A stretch of 64,000 nt of DNA from Streptomyces bicolor (GTDB lineage Bacteria > Actinomycetota > Actinomycetes > Streptomycetales > Streptomycetaceae), in the NCBI RefSeq assembly GCF_000719285.1, contig NZ_JOFS01000004.1:62001-126000 (forward strand), in the 5' to 3' direction. Made by a program: the position numbers and the translations under genes. The notes beneath the pieces were generated by a model. It did not search any database. It was not told the origin of the DNA and worked only from the letters and a program-made list of their open reading frames with translations. Shown one piece after another: positions 27,423 to 36,867 of this stretch. How positions within the stretch are numbered: the stretch's first letter is position 1; every line of letters begins with the position of its first letter.

Positions 27423-28769
27423 ATGGAGGCGATACCGGCACGGGCGCGCGTGTACATCGCCTGTGTGGCGCTGTGCGCCCTGGCCTGCCTCCTGCCGCTG
27501 CTCACGAACCCCACGCCCTGGCGTGCGGTCGTCCTGCTCGCGGCGCTGTACGCGGCCGGTGAGCAGGTCGCCACCCGTTGGCGGTTCGCGGGACCCTTCT
27601 ATCCCGTGCTGCTCGCCGCGGCCTTCCTGCTGTCGCCGTCCGCCGCCGCGCTGGTCGCGGTGCCGGGCGCCCTGCTGTCACCGGCCGGGCAACGGCCGGT
27701 GTGGACCCGGCGTATCTGGCGGTCCGCCCGGCTCGCCGTGGCCGTCTGGGCGGCGGCCCGGGTGCGCCGGGAGCTGGGCGGGCGGGCTGTCGTCGTGGCG
27801 GGTGACTTCCCGTACGAGCTGATGCCGACCGGCGGGGCGGTCCTGGCGTTCTGCCTGGTCCTGACCGTGCTGGACGGCGGCATTCGGGCGCTCGCCGTGG
27901 GGGTCCCCCCTGCTGGGGCGGAGTCGAGAGGCTGGGGGAGCGTGCCCGTGCGGCGCGCCTGGCGAGGGCTGTTCCTGCGCTCGCTCGCGCCCCTCGCCGT
28001 GCACGGTCTCGCCGGGCTGATGATGGCCGTGCTGTGGCGCAGTCCGTACGGTCCCGTCGCCGCGCTGCTCGTGCTGCTGCCGATGTGCGTGTCGTGGTGG
28101 GTGTTCGCCCAGTACCACCGGGAGCGCGCGGCACATCAGGCGACCATCCGGGCGCTCGTCCAGGCCGTCGACATCAAGGACGGCTACACCCGTGGCCACA
28201 GTGAGCGGGTCGGGCAGGCCTCGATGATGATCGCGCGCGAGCTCGGCATGGACGACGAGCGCGTCGAGGTGGTGCGGTTCGCCGGGATCCTGCACGACGT
28301 GGGGAAGCTCGGGGTGCCCACGCGGCTGCTGCGCAAGGACGGGCCGCTCACGCCCGAGGAGCGGCGGGTGATCGAGCTGCATCCGGAGTACGGCCACGAG
28401 ATGGTCCGGGGCATCTCCTTCCTCGGCGAGGCCCGCGCCGCCGTACTGCATCACCATGAGCGGCTGGACGGCAGCGGCTACCCCTACGGGCTGACGGGGA
28501 AGCAGATCCCGGAGCCGGCGCGCGTGGTGGCGGTCGCGGACGCGTTCGACGCGATGACCTCGACCCGGTCCTACTCGCGGGCCCGGCCCGTGTCCGTCGC
28601 TCTGCGCGAGCTGGAGAAGTGCGCGGGCACGCAGTTCGACCCCCGGATGGTCACGGCCCTCTCTCGAGCCGTGGACCAGTACGGATGGCATCCCGCCGTG
28701 ACCGCCGACGAGCCCTGTACGCCCGGTCCCCGCCCCGCCGTCTCCAGCGCCCCGGGAGCACACCGATGA
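27423..28769 (+). CDS. Membrane-anchored HD-GYP domain protein
   Basis: Encodes 448 residues. Several hydrophobic helices fill the first ~225 residues (CVALCALACLLPLL, FYPVLLAAAFLLSP, GPVAALLVLLPMCVSWWVF). The HD-GYP domain follows: GHSERVGQ, HD near residue 291 (FAGILHDVGKLGV), then HHHERLDGSGYPYG near 343-355 and DAFDAMTS. The domain type hydrolyses cyclic di-GMP or related nucleotides. An interspersed repeat (27899-27938) lies inside the reading frame between membrane helices. The stop overlaps the next start (ATGA), pairing it with a second HD protein. Confidence 0.92.
   Translation: MEAIPARARVYIACVALCALACLLPLLTNPTPWRAVVLLAALYAAGEQVATRWRFAGPFYPVLLAAAFLLSPSAAALVAVPGALLSPAGQRPVWTRRIWRSARLAVAVWAAARVRRELGGRAVVVAGDFPYELMPTGGAVLAFCLVLTVLDGGIRALAVGVPPAGAESRGWGSVPVRRAWRGLFLRSLAPLAVHGLAGLMMAVLWRSPYGPVAALLVLLPMCVSWWVFAQYHRERAAHQATIRALVQAVDIKDGYTRGHSERVGQASMMIARELGMDDERVEVVRFAGILHDVGKLGVPTRLLRKDGPLTPEERRVIELHPEYGHEMVRGISFLGEARAAVLHHHERLDGSGYPYGLTGKQIPEPARVVAVADAFDAMTSTRSYSRARPVSVALRELEKCAGTQFDPRMVTALSRAVDQYGWHPAVTADEPCTPGPRPAVSSAPGAHR
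27899..27938. repeat. Interspersed repeat inside the HD-GYP gene (copy A)
   Basis: A 40-bp element starting GGGGGTCCCCCCTGCT and ending GGGGG. It matches copy B (28924-28963) in inverted orientation at 34 of 40 positions. It is read through in frame as roughly VPPAGAESRGWG. The sequence type is familiar from Streptomyces genomes (recalled). Confidence 0.8.
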
Positions 28770-30046
28770 GCGCCCCGAGGCCACCCCTCCTGCTCAGCCT
28801 CGTCCACGCCTGCGCCGCCCTCCTCGCCGCCGGCTGCCTGCTCGACACCCTGCGCAGCGGCCTCGACGCACGCGGCACCGCGATCGCCTTCGGGGCCCTC
28901 GTCACCCTCGGCGAGCTCACCCGCCCCCGAGCTCTCGGCTCCGCTCGAGCAGGGGGGACCCCCATGACCGGGGCGGAGGGCCGGGAGGCCGCACCGCTCG
29001 GGGCCGCCGCCGCACTGGCGTACGCCCTGCTCGGGGAGATGGGCGGAGAGCCCACCCGGCACGGCGTCTCGCAGGTCGTCGCCGTGGTCCTCGCCGCCTC
29101 GCTCCTCGGCAGCGTTCCGCACATCGCGCGCGGGCGCCCCGTGCTCGACCACCTCGCCCGGCGCGTGCTCACCGCCGGTTTCGCCGCCGTCTGCTTCCAA
29201 CCCCTGTACAACCAGGGCACGTTCCACGGCTGGGGCACCGCCTACGCGCTGCTCCTGCTCGCGATCCTCGCCCTCACCGCGCTGTGCGACGCCCTGCTCA
29301 CCGCCGCGCTGGCGCACTCCCGGACCCGATGGCCCCTCGGACCGGTGCTGCGGGACGAGCTGCGGGCGACGCTCGGGATCGGGTCGGCCGTCTGCGCGAC
29401 GGGCGCGGTGATGGCGCTCGCGGTCGCCGTGGTCGGACTGTGGGCGCTGCCCGTCTTCTCGCTCCCGGTGCTGCTCACCCAGATGTCCCTGCGCCGGTAC
29501 GCCGCGGTGCGGGCCACCTACCGGCAGACCATCGCCTCCCTCGCCCGGGCCACCGAGATCGCCGGGTACACACCGGCCGGACACGCCCGGCGGGTGGCCG
29601 CGCTCAGCCGGGAGGTCGGGCGGGATCTGGGCCTGTCCGAGGCCGAACTCACCGTGCTGGAGTACGCGGCCCTGATGCACGACATCGGCCAGCTCAGCCT
29701 GGTCGACCCGGTGCCGGCCGGGGCCACCGCCGTGCTGCCCGTCGAGGAACAACGGCGGATCGCGCTGCTCGGCGGGGCCGTCGTACGGCAGACCGGGGTG
29801 AATCCGCAGGTCGCGACGGTGGTGGAGCGGCTGGCCGACCCCTGTCCGGAGCAGCCGGTCGCCGCCCGGATCGTGCGGGCCGTGAACGCGTACGAGGAGA
29901 AGGCGCGGGATGCCGGTCCGGGCGGGCCGCTGAAGGCGCTGGAGGAACTGCGGCTGGGGACCGCCGGGGACTATGCGCCCGAGGTCGTGGGGTCGCTTGC
30001 GCGAGTGCTGTCCAGAGACAGTCTGGGTATGCCTGGGGGTGGGTAA
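28766..30046 (+). CDS. Membrane HD-domain protein lacking the GYP motif
   Basis: Encodes 426 residues, starting inside the stop of the previous gene. It has a similar plan: hydrophobic helices to about residue 250 (VVAVVLAASLLGSVP, AYALLLLAILALTALCDALL), then an HD-type domain with GHARRVAALSREVG and LMHDIGQLSLVD. The HHE...DGxGYP part seen in its neighbour is missing; the corresponding region reads RQTGVNPQVATVVERLADPC. It is therefore probably non-catalytic, perhaps a regulatory partner of the HD-GYP protein (inference). It carries the inverted repeat copy B near its start. Confidence 0.88.
   Translation: MSAPRPPLLLSLVHACAALLAAGCLLDTLRSGLDARGTAIAFGALVTLGELTRPRALGSARAGGTPMTGAEGREAAPLGAAAALAYALLGEMGGEPTRHGVSQVVAVVLAASLLGSVPHIARGRPVLDHLARRVLTAGFAAVCFQPLYNQGTFHGWGTAYALLLLAILALTALCDALLTAALAHSRTRWPLGPVLRDELRATLGIGSAVCATGAVMALAVAVVGLWALPVFSLPVLLTQMSLRRYAAVRATYRQTIASLARATEIAGYTPAGHARRVAALSREVGRDLGLSEAELTVLEYAALMHDIGQLSLVDPVPAGATAVLPVEEQRRIALLGGAVVRQTGVNPQVATVVERLADPCPEQPVAARIVRAVNAYEEKARDAGPGGPLKALEELRLGTAGDYAPEVVGSLARVLSRDSLGMPGGG
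28924..28963. repeat. Interspersed repeat inside the second HD gene (copy B)
   Basis: It reads on the minus strand as GGGGGTCCCCCCTGCTCGAG followed by CGGAGCCGAGAGCTCGGGGG, the inverted partner of copy A one kilobase upstream. It is translated in frame as PRALGSARAGGTP. Confidence 0.8.
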
Positions 30047-30155
30047 CCCATGGGTAATGAGCGCCCTTCCAACCGTACGTGGTTGGATGCGAATGAGAGG
30101 GTGTCCGGGGGCAGCACTAGCCAGCCCATCTCCACGGAACTGGCAGGCGGGAATC

Positions 30156-31136
30156 GTGAGGATCTTCGGCAAGGGACGGCACCGGCCCTCCGCCTCCTGG
30201 CGGCAGGCCACCGACCGGGCGTTCACGCTCATCGGCGACGGCCGGTACGAGGACGCGGGCGCGCTGCTGACGCGGGCCGCCGATCTGGAGCCCTGGCTTT
30301 CGGAGTCCTGGTTCAACCTCGCCCTGCTGCACAAGTTCCGCCACGACTGGGAGCAGGCCCGCGCGGCCGGGCTGCGTGCCGTGGCGCTGCTCGACCGGGA
30401 GACCGGGGCGCCCGACTGGTGGAACGTCGGCATCGCCGCCACCGCCCTGCAGGACTGGCCGCTGGCCCGGCGGGCCTGGCAGGCGTACGGGCTGCGGGTG
30501 CCCGGCGGTGCGACCGCGTCCGGCGAGCCGGTCGGCATGGACCTGGGCAGCGCGGCCGTACGGCTGTCCCCCGAGGGGGAGGCCGAGGTCGTGTGGGGGC
30601 GGCGCCTTGACCCCGCGCGCATCGAGGTGCTGTCGATCCCGCTGCCGTCGTCCGGGCGGCGCTGGGGCGAGGTCGTGCTGCACGACGGAGTGCCGCACGG
30701 CGAGCGGACCACGTCCGCCGGGCACGCCTACCCCGTCTTCGACGAGATCGAGCTGTGGGCGCCGTCGCCGGTGCCGACCTGGGTGGTCCTCCTGGAGGCC
30801 GCCACCGAGGCCGACCGGGACGCCCTGGAGCAGCTCGCCGCCGACGCCGGGTTCGCCGCGGAGGACTGGTCGTCGTCCGTGCGGCTGCTGTGCCGGATGT
30901 GCTCGGAGTCACGGATGCCGTCCGACGAGGGCGACGGGGAGCACCTGGATCCCCACGATCACAGTGAGCCGGGGCATCCCGGCCCGTTGGGGCATCGGAC
31001 GGACGGGCAGTTGTGGGTACCGGAGCGGGAGTGTGGCGTTGCGGCGCCGGCTTCGCTCGTACGGGGTCTGCTGGACGGGTGGGTCGCGGACAGCCCGGAT
31101 TCCAGGGACTGGCGGGATCTCGAAGAGGTCTGCTGA
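30156..31136 (+). CDS. TPR-like protein
   Basis: Encodes 326 residues from GTG 30156 ([20 protein letters not shown]) with an AGGCGGGA site. Helical TPR-type repeats occupy about residues 15-115 ([40 protein letters not shown]). A beta-rich C-terminal part ends in a Cys/His-containing stretch ([13 protein letters not shown] ... [13 protein letters not shown]). It has no signal peptide. It stands between the HD proteins and def on the same strand, in the conserved sigR-def block. The role is unknown. Confidence 0.85.
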   Translation: MRIFGKGRHRPSASWRQATDRAFTLIGDGRYEDAGALLTRAADLEPWLSESWFNLALLHKFRHDWEQARAAGLRAVALLDRETGAPDWWNVGIAATALQDWPLARRAWQAYGLRVPGGATASGEPVGMDLGSAAVRLSPEGEAEVVWGRRLDPARIEVLSIPLPSSGRRWGEVVLHDGVPHGERTTSAGHAYPVFDEIELWAPSPVPTWVVLLEAATEADRDALEQLAADAGFAAEDWSSSVRLLCRMCSESRMPSDEGDGEHLDPHDHSEPGHPGPLGHRTDGQLWVPERECGVAAPASLVRGLLDGWVADSPDSRDWRDLEEVC

Positions 31137-31206
31137 CCGTTCGCCGTACCCTGTATCAGCGTCACACCCTTTGGTTTTGGTTTGTGCAGGAAGGCATACG
31201 TCGGTC

Positions 31207-31857
31207 ATGGCCCAGCAGGACACCGAGCAGCAGCACGCGGGCGTGCTCCCCGTGGACGACGAGGGTTTCGTCGTCGACACCGAGGACACGGAGGAGCGGG
31301 AGAACGCCTGGCGCGAGCGCGGCACGTCGCGGCCGATCACCGTCGTGGGGAACCCGGTGCTCCACAAGGAGTGCAAGGACGTCACCGAGTTCGGCGCCGA
31401 GCTGGACCAGCTGGTGGCGGACATGTTCGCCTCGCAGCGCACCGCCGAGGGGGTGGGCCTGGCCGCCAACCAGATCGGCGTCGATCTGAAGGTCTTCGTC
31501 TACGACTGCCAGGACGACCAGGGCGTCCGGCACGTCGGAGTGGTCTGCAACCCGAAGCTCGTCGAGCTGCCCGCCGAGCAGCGCCGCCTGGACGACAGCA
31601 ACGAGGGCTGCCTGTCCGTGCCGACGGCGTACGCGCCGCTGGCCCGCCCCGACTACGCCGAGGTGACCGGGCAGGACGAGAAGGGCAACCCGATCAAGGT
31701 GCGTGGCACCGGGTACTTCGCTCGGTGTTTGCAGCACGAGACGGACCACCTCTACGGCTACCTCTACATCGACCGTCTCTCCAAGCGGGAGCGCAAGGAC
31801 GCGCTCCGGCAGATGGCCGAGAACGAGCCCCGCTACCCCGTCGTCGCGAACGACTGA
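31207..31857 (+). CDS. def: Peptide deformylase
   Basis: Encodes 216 residues. It removes the formyl group from nascent proteins using a ferrous or zinc ion. All three motifs are present: [17 protein letters not shown] and QHETDHLYG. The protein has a ~40-residue acidic N-terminal extension ([18 protein letters not shown]) not found in the minimal enzyme. In S. coelicolor a deformylase lies in the same place downstream of sigR-rsrA. Confidence 0.95.
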   Translation: MAQQDTEQQHAGVLPVDDEGFVVDTEDTEERENAWRERGTSRPITVVGNPVLHKECKDVTEFGAELDQLVADMFASQRTAEGVGLAANQIGVDLKVFVYDCQDDQGVRHVGVVCNPKLVELPAEQRRLDDSNEGCLSVPTAYAPLARPDYAEVTGQDEKGNPIKVRGTGYFARCLQHETDHLYGYLYIDRLSKRERKDALRQMAENEPRYPVVAND

Positions 31858-32148
31858 GGTCCGCTGGAACGCCCCACAAGTCCCATGCGCACGGCGTCTG
31901 TTCAGGGTCCCCGCCCCGAGCAGGCGCCGTTCGCATGTCCGTCGCACGTTCGATCCCATACACCCAGGTTGTGATCCGGAACCAGACACATAGGGGGAGA
32001 TTCTCGGCACGCTGGGGTAGTGAATGAAGCAAATCCGTTCCCAGACCGGTCAGTTGTGGTGCTGAATGGAAGTGCGGGGATACGCAACGGCGCACGCCCG
32101 GCACGGCGGGAGGGGCGTGTACAACTGGCGGCTGAGAGGGGTTTGTTC

Positions 32149-33234
32149 GTGCATGCTTTCTCACACAGCACCACATCGACACCGACGGCGGTACCGGTAC
32201 CACCATCGCTCTCTCTGCCGGTGATCGAAGCAGCGTTTCCCAGGCAACTCCATCCATATTGGCCCCAGCTCCAGGAGAAGACCCGTACCTGGCTGCTGGA
32301 AAAGCGGCTGATGCCGGCCGACAAGGTCGAAGAATATGCCGACGGCCTTTGCTACACCGACCTCATGGCGGGGTACTACATTGGCGCCCCCGACGAGGTG
32401 CTCCAGGCGATTGCGGACTACAGCGCGTGGTTCTTCGTCTGGGACGACCGGCACGACCGCGACATCGTCCACTACCGTCCGACCGCCTGGCGGCGGCTGA
32501 GGTTCCGGCTGCACGCGGCCCTCGACTCACCCGCGGCGCATCTGCACCACGGGGACCCGCTGGTCGCGGGGTTCGCGGACAGCATGGTGCGGCTGTACTC
32601 GTTCCTGCCCCGCACCTGGAACACCCGGTTCGCCCGTCACTTCCACGCGGTGATCGAGGCCTACGACCGGGAATTCCGCAACCGCACCGAAGGAATCATC
32701 CCCACCGTCGAGGAATACCTCGCGCTGCGTCGGCTCACCTTCGCGCACTGGATCTGGACCGATCTGCTGGAGCCGAGTGCGGAACTCGAACTGCCGGACG
32801 CGGTACGGAAGCATCCGGCATATCGGCGGGCGGCGTTGCTGAGCCAGGAATTCGCCGCCTGGTACAACGACCTCTGCTCGCTTCCCAAGGAAATAGCGGG
32901 GGATGAGGTCCATAATCTCGGGCTCAGTCTCATAAAGCATGAGGGGCTGACCCTGGAAGAGGCGGTGACGGAAATCAGGCGACGCGTCGAGACCTGTATT
33001 TCCGATTTTCTGGCGGCTGAGCGGGACGCCCTGGAATTCGCCGACTCCCTGTCCGACGGCACGCTGCGCGGAAAAGAACTCAGCGCCGCCGTGCGGTCGT
33101 GCGTCTGCAATATGCGCAACTGGTTCAGCTCGGTCTACTGGTTCCACCACGAGTCCGGCCGGTACATGGTCGACAGCTGGGACGACCGGTCCACGCCCCC
33201 GTACGTCAACAACGAAGCGGCAGGTGAAAAATGA
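32149..33234 (+). CDS. eizA: Epi-isozizaene synthase (class I sesquiterpene cyclase)
   Basis: Encodes 361 residues, the same length as the S. coelicolor enzyme, from GTG 32149 behind GAGAGG. It cyclises farnesyl diphosphate to epi-isozizaene, precursor of the antibiotic albaflavenone. The Mg2+ motifs are [11 protein letters not shown] (aspartate-rich) and [13 protein letters not shown] (NSE/DTE type), with RY near the C-terminus ([13 protein letters not shown]). The stop overlaps the cyp170A1 start by four bases. The 291 bases upstream, after def, contain no gene I can support and hold its promoter. Confidence 0.96.
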   Translation: MHAFSHSTTSTPTAVPVPPSLSLPVIEAAFPRQLHPYWPQLQEKTRTWLLEKRLMPADKVEEYADGLCYTDLMAGYYIGAPDEVLQAIADYSAWFFVWDDRHDRDIVHYRPTAWRRLRFRLHAALDSPAAHLHHGDPLVAGFADSMVRLYSFLPRTWNTRFARHFHAVIEAYDREFRNRTEGIIPTVEEYLALRRLTFAHWIWTDLLEPSAELELPDAVRKHPAYRRAALLSQEFAAWYNDLCSLPKEIAGDEVHNLGLSLIKHEGLTLEEAVTEIRRRVETCISDFLAAERDALEFADSLSDGTLRGKELSAAVRSCVCNMRNWFSSVYWFHHESGRYMVDSWDDRSTPPYVNNEAAGEK

Positions 33235-34628
33235 CCGTCGAGTCTGTTCGCCCCGAAACCCACCCCCGCCCCGAAGCCCAACCCCGTGAGGCTTCGGAGC
33301 TGCGTGAACCGCCCCTCGCGGGCGGGGGAGTTCCACTTCTCGGCCACGGCTGGAAGCTGGTCCGGGACCCGCTGGCCTTCATGGCCGCGCTCCGCGACCA
33401 CGGAGATGTCGTACGGCTGAAGCTCGGCCCGAAGACGGTGTACGCCGTCACCACCCCGGAACTCACCGGCGCGCTGGCGCTGAGCACCGACTTCAAGATC
33501 GACGGGCCGCTGTGGGAGTCCCTGGAAGGCCTGCTCGGCAAGGAGGGCGTGGCCACCGCGAACGGCCCCCGGCACCGCCGTCAGCGGCGCACCATCCAGC
33601 CCGCCTTCCGGCTCGACGCGATCCCGGAGTACGGGCCGATCATGGAGGAGGAGGCGCATGCGCTGACCGAGCGCTGGAAGCCCGGCGAGACCGTCGACTG
33701 CACCTCCGAGTCGTTCCGGATAGCCGTGCGCATCGCCGCCCGCTGCCTGCTGCGTGGCGAGTACATGGACGAGCGGGCCGAGCGGCTGTGCAACGCGCTC
33801 GCGACCGTCTTCCGGGGCATGTACCGGCGGATGGTGGTCCCCCTCGGTCCGCTGTACAAGCTGCCTCTGCCGCCCAACCGCGAATTCAACCGGGCCCTGG
33901 CCGATTTGCATCTCCTGGTCGACGAGATCGTCGCCGAACGCCGGGCATCTGGTCAAAGGCCGGACGATTTGCTGACGGCATTGCTGGAGGCGAAGGACGA
34001 GAATGGCGAGCCCATCGGGGAACAGGAGATCCACGATCAGGTCGTCGCGATAGTCACCCCGGGCAGCGAAACCGTGGCGTCCACGATCATGTGGCTGCTG
34101 CATGTGCTCGCGGAACATCCGGAACACGCCGACAAGGTCTGCGCGGAGGTCGAATCCGTCACCGGCGGCCGGCCCGTGGCATTTGCGGACGTCCGTAGCC
34201 TCCGGCACACGAACAATGTCGTCGTGGAGGCCATGCGTTTGCGGCCCGCCGTATGGATTCTCACGCGCCGGGCGGTGACCGATACGTCACTCGGTGGCTA
34301 TCGTATTCCGGCCGGGGCGGACATCGTCTACAGCCCCTACGCGATCCAGCGGGACGGGAAGTCGTATGCGCACAGCCTCGAGTTCGACCCGGACCGCTGG
34401 CTTCCCGAACGCGTCAAGGACGTACCGAAATACGCCATGAGCCCGTTCAGTGTCGGCAACCGCAAGTGCCCCAGCGACCACTTCTCCATGGCGCAGCTGA
34501 CCCTGATCACGGCGGCGCTGGCCACCAAGTACCGCTTCGAGCAGGTGTCCGGCTCCAACGACGCGACCCGCGTGGGCATCACACTCCGCCCGCACAGGCT
34601 GCTGCTGAGGCCGGTGCCGAGGGACTGA
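33231..34628 (+). CDS. cyp170A1: Cytochrome P450 CYP170A1-like, albaflavenone synthase
   Basis: Encodes 465 residues. It oxidises epi-isozizaene by two allylic steps to albaflavenol and then albaflavenone. The heme loop is [13 protein letters not shown], the helix-I oxygen motif is [10 protein letters not shown], and the ExxR is EAMR. The S. coelicolor homologue also has a moonlighting farnesene synthase site with an aspartate-rich motif. The equivalent position here appears to be KDENGEPIG, with Glu in place of two of the aspartates, so that second activity may be weak or absent (motif position recalled). It is translationally coupled to eizA. Confidence 0.94.
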   Translation: MTVESVRPETHPRPEAQPREASELREPPLAGGGVPLLGHGWKLVRDPLAFMAALRDHGDVVRLKLGPKTVYAVTTPELTGALALSTDFKIDGPLWESLEGLLGKEGVATANGPRHRRQRRTIQPAFRLDAIPEYGPIMEEEAHALTERWKPGETVDCTSESFRIAVRIAARCLLRGEYMDERAERLCNALATVFRGMYRRMVVPLGPLYKLPLPPNREFNRALADLHLLVDEIVAERRASGQRPDDLLTALLEAKDENGEPIGEQEIHDQVVAIVTPGSETVASTIMWLLHVLAEHPEHADKVCAEVESVTGGRPVAFADVRSLRHTNNVVVEAMRLRPAVWILTRRAVTDTSLGGYRIPAGADIVYSPYAIQRDGKSYAHSLEFDPDRWLPERVKDVPKYAMSPFSVGNRKCPSDHFSMAQLTLITAALATKYRFEQVSGSNDATRVGITLRPHRLLLRPVPRD

Positions 34629-34643
34629 GGCCGTGGGGAGGAC

Positions 34644-35609
34644 TTACGCCGCGTTCGGTCCCTGGAACGTCCTTCGGTACGCGTTCGGGGTCGTCCCCAG
34701 GGCCCGTACGAACTGGTGGCGCAGCGCGGCCGCCGTGCCGAACCCCGTTCGACCAGCGATCGCGTCCACCGTCTCGTCCGTCGCCTCCAGCAATTCCTGC
34801 GCCAGCAGCACGCGTTGGCGCAGGATCCAGCGGTAGGGAGTAGTGCCCGTCTCCTGCTGGAAGCGGCGGGCGAAGGTGCGCGGGGACATGAGCGCACGCT
34901 CGGCGAGCTGCTCGACGGTCACCTCCTCGTCGAGGTGCCGCTCCATCCACGCCAGCACCTCGCCGACCGTGTCGCACTGGGAACGGGGCAGCGGGCGCTC
35001 GATGTACTGGGCCTGCCCGCCGTCCCGGTGCGGCGGCACCACCATGCGCCGGGCGATCTTGTTGGCGACCTCGGGCCCCTGCTCCTGCCGCACGATGTGG
35101 AGGCAGGCGTCGATACCGGCGGCGGTGCCGGCGCTGGTGATTACCGGGCCTTCGTCGACGTACAGCACATCGGGCTCGACGATCGCCCGAGGGTGCCGTC
35201 GGGACAGTTCCCCGGCGTGCCGCCAGTGCACACTGCACCGCCGCCCGTCGAGCAGCCCGGCCGCGCCCAGTACGAAGGCGCCGGAGCAGACGCTGAGCAC
35301 CCGAGCGCCCCGGTCCACGGCCCTGACCAGGGCGTCCAGCAGCTCGGGTGGATAGTCGCGGGTGATGTATTCGTCCCCCGCCGGCACGGCGATCAGGTCG
35401 GCCTCCTCCAGCCGCTCGAGGCCGTGCGGTGTGGAGACGGTGAGCCCGCCGACATGGGTGCCCAGCGCCGGCCCCTCGGCCGAGGCGACGGCGAAATCGT
35501 AGGTGGGCAGCCCCTCGTCGCTGCGGTCGAGGCCGAAGACCTCACAGACGACGCCCAGTTCGAAGGGGTGCACACCGTCGAGGAGGACGGCGGCGACGTT
35601 TCTCAGCAT
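34644..35609 (-). CDS. nrdS: GlxA/AraC-type regulator, probable nrdS
   Basis: Encodes 321 residues from ATG 35609 (MLRNVAAVLLDGVHPFELGV). The first half is a DJ-1/PfpI-like domain (GARVLSVCSGAFVLGAAGLL). The C-terminal AraC double helix-turn-helix reads TVEQLAERALMSPRTFARRF and AIAGRTGFGTAAALRHQFV. It lies 244 bases downstream of nrdB on the same strand. In S. coelicolor the third gene of the nrdABS operon is an AraC-like regulator, so this is its likely equivalent. A small gene on the opposite strand occupies part of the gap. It is convergent with cyp170A1, 15 bases apart. Confidence 0.8.
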   Translation of the reverse strand: MLRNVAAVLLDGVHPFELGVVCEVFGLDRSDEGLPTYDFAVASAEGPALGTHVGGLTVSTPHGLERLEEADLIAVPAGDEYITRDYPPELLDALVRAVDRGARVLSVCSGAFVLGAAGLLDGRRCSVHWRHAGELSRRHPRAIVEPDVLYVDEGPVITSAGTAAGIDACLHIVRQEQGPEVANKIARRMVVPPHRDGGQAQYIERPLPRSQCDTVGEVLAWMERHLDEEVTVEQLAERALMSPRTFARRFQQETGTTPYRWILRQRVLLAQELLEATDETVDAIAGRTGFGTAAALRHQFVRALGTTPNAYRRTFQGPNAA

Positions 35610-35701
35610 GCTGCCAGTGTGCCTCGCGGGTGGCAGTAAATCGAGGGTGTGCGGCAGTCCTGCCACTGTTCGTAAGGAGTGTCCGGCGCGACAGTGGTGT
35701 C

Positions 35702-35941
35702 ATGACTACGGAACAGACACAGACACTGCTCGCCATGGTCGCCGTTCTCGGTGTGTTCGTCCTCCTGGTCCTCCCGTCAGTGATCGGGATCGTGCACGAC
35801 CGGCGCATCGACCGTCAGATCAGGGAGGCCCAGGATCGCGACAAGCTCGGCGCTCAGAAGTCCTCGTCCAGGTCGACGGTGCCCTCCACCGCCACCTGGT
35901 ACGCCGAGGGACGCCGCTCGAAGAAGTTGGTCAGCTCCTGA
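35702..35941 (+). CDS. Small single-span membrane protein, overlapping nrdB 3' end
   Basis: Encodes 79 residues from ATG 35702. One hydrophobic helix (TLLAMVAVLGVFVLLVLPSV) is followed by a charged stretch (HDRRIDRQIREAQDRDKLGA), the usual look of a short membrane protein. The last 88 bases run antisense to the end of nrdB, so the C-terminal third may be shaped by nrdB rather than selected itself. There is no strong ribosome site at the ATG. It may be real only in its first ~50 residues. Confidence 0.55.
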   Translation: MTTEQTQTLLAMVAVLGVFVLLVLPSVIGIVHDRRIDRQIREAQDRDKLGAQKSSSRSTVPSTATWYAEGRRSKKLVSS

Positions 35942-36867
35942 ACACCCTGGAGCTCCATGAAGGAGAAGGGGTTCTCGGAGCCGTACACCGGAGCGAAGCC
36001 GAGCCGCGTCAGACGCTGATCGGCGACACACTCCAGGTACTGCCGCATCGAGTCGGTGTTCATGCCCGGGAGGCCGTCACCGCACAGGTCGCGCGCGAAC
36101 TGCAGCTCGGCCTCGACGGCCTCCCTCAGCATGTCGGTGACCTGCTGCTGGAGCTCGTCGTCGAAGAGCTCCGGCTCCTCCTTGCGGACGGTGTCGACGA
36201 CGTCGAACGCGAAGGACATGTGCATCGTCTCGTCGCGGAACACCCAGTTGGTGCCGGTGGCCAGACCGTGCAGCAGGCCGCGGCTGCGGAACCAGTAGAC
36301 GTAGGCGAAGGCACCGTAGAAGAACAGGCCCTCGATGCACGCCGCGAAGCAGATCAGGTTCAGCAGGAAACGACGGCGGTCCGCCTTGGTCTCCAGGCGC
36401 TCCAGCTTCTCGACCTCGTTGATCCACTTGAAGCAGAACTCGGCCTTCTCGCGGATGGACGGGATGTTCTCGACGGCGTCGAAGGCGGCCGCCCTGTCCT
36501 CCGGGTCGGGCAGATAGGTGTCGAGCAGCGTCAGGTAGAACTGGACGTGGACAGCCTCCTCGAAGAGCTGCCGGCTCAGGTACAGGCGGGCCTCGGGGGA
36601 GTTGATGTGCTTGTAGAGGGTCAGCACCAGGTTGTTCGCGACGATCGAGTCGCCCGTCGCGAAGAACGCGACCAGGCGGCCGATGAGGTGCTGTTCGGCG
36701 GGCGTGAGCTTGGCGAGGTCGGCCACGTCCGAGTGCAGGTCGACCTCCTCCACGGTCCAGGTGTTCTTGATGGCGTCCCGGTAGCGCTCGTAGAAGTCGG
36801 GATAGCGCATGGGGCGCAGGGTCAACTCGAAGCCCGGGTCGAGGAGATTCTGGTTACGGGTGGTCAT
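35854..36867 (-). CDS. nrdB: Class Ia ribonucleotide reductase, beta subunit
   Basis: Encodes 337 residues. It supplies the tyrosyl radical through a di-iron centre. Ligands are visible in FFATGDSIVANN (Asp), FEEAVHVQFY (Glu, His, and the radical Tyr four residues after His), ACIEGLFFYGAFA (Glu) and RDETMHMSFAFD (Glu, His). The start overlaps the nrdA stop by one base (TAATG), so the subunits are made together. It is controlled through the cobalamin riboswitch ahead of nrdA. Confidence 0.96.
   Translation of the reverse strand: MTTRNQNLLDPGFELTLRPMRYPDFYERYRDAIKNTWTVEEVDLHSDVADLAKLTPAEQHLIGRLVAFFATGDSIVANNLVLTLYKHINSPEARLYLSRQLFEEAVHVQFYLTLLDTYLPDPEDRAAAFDAVENIPSIREKAEFCFKWINEVEKLERLETKADRRRFLLNLICFAACIEGLFFYGAFAYVYWFRSRGLLHGLATGTNWVFRDETMHMSFAFDVVDTVRKEEPELFDDELQQQVTDMLREAVEAELQFARDLCGDGLPGMNTDSMRQYLECVADQRLTRLGFAPVYGSENPFSFMELQGVQELTNFFERRPSAYQVAVEGTVDLDEDF

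Noticed and set aside
28571..30712. A 713-codon antisense frame over the second HD gene and TPR gene
   Set aside because: It is a composition shadow. Both sense genes have recognisable motifs and overlapping start/stop signals.
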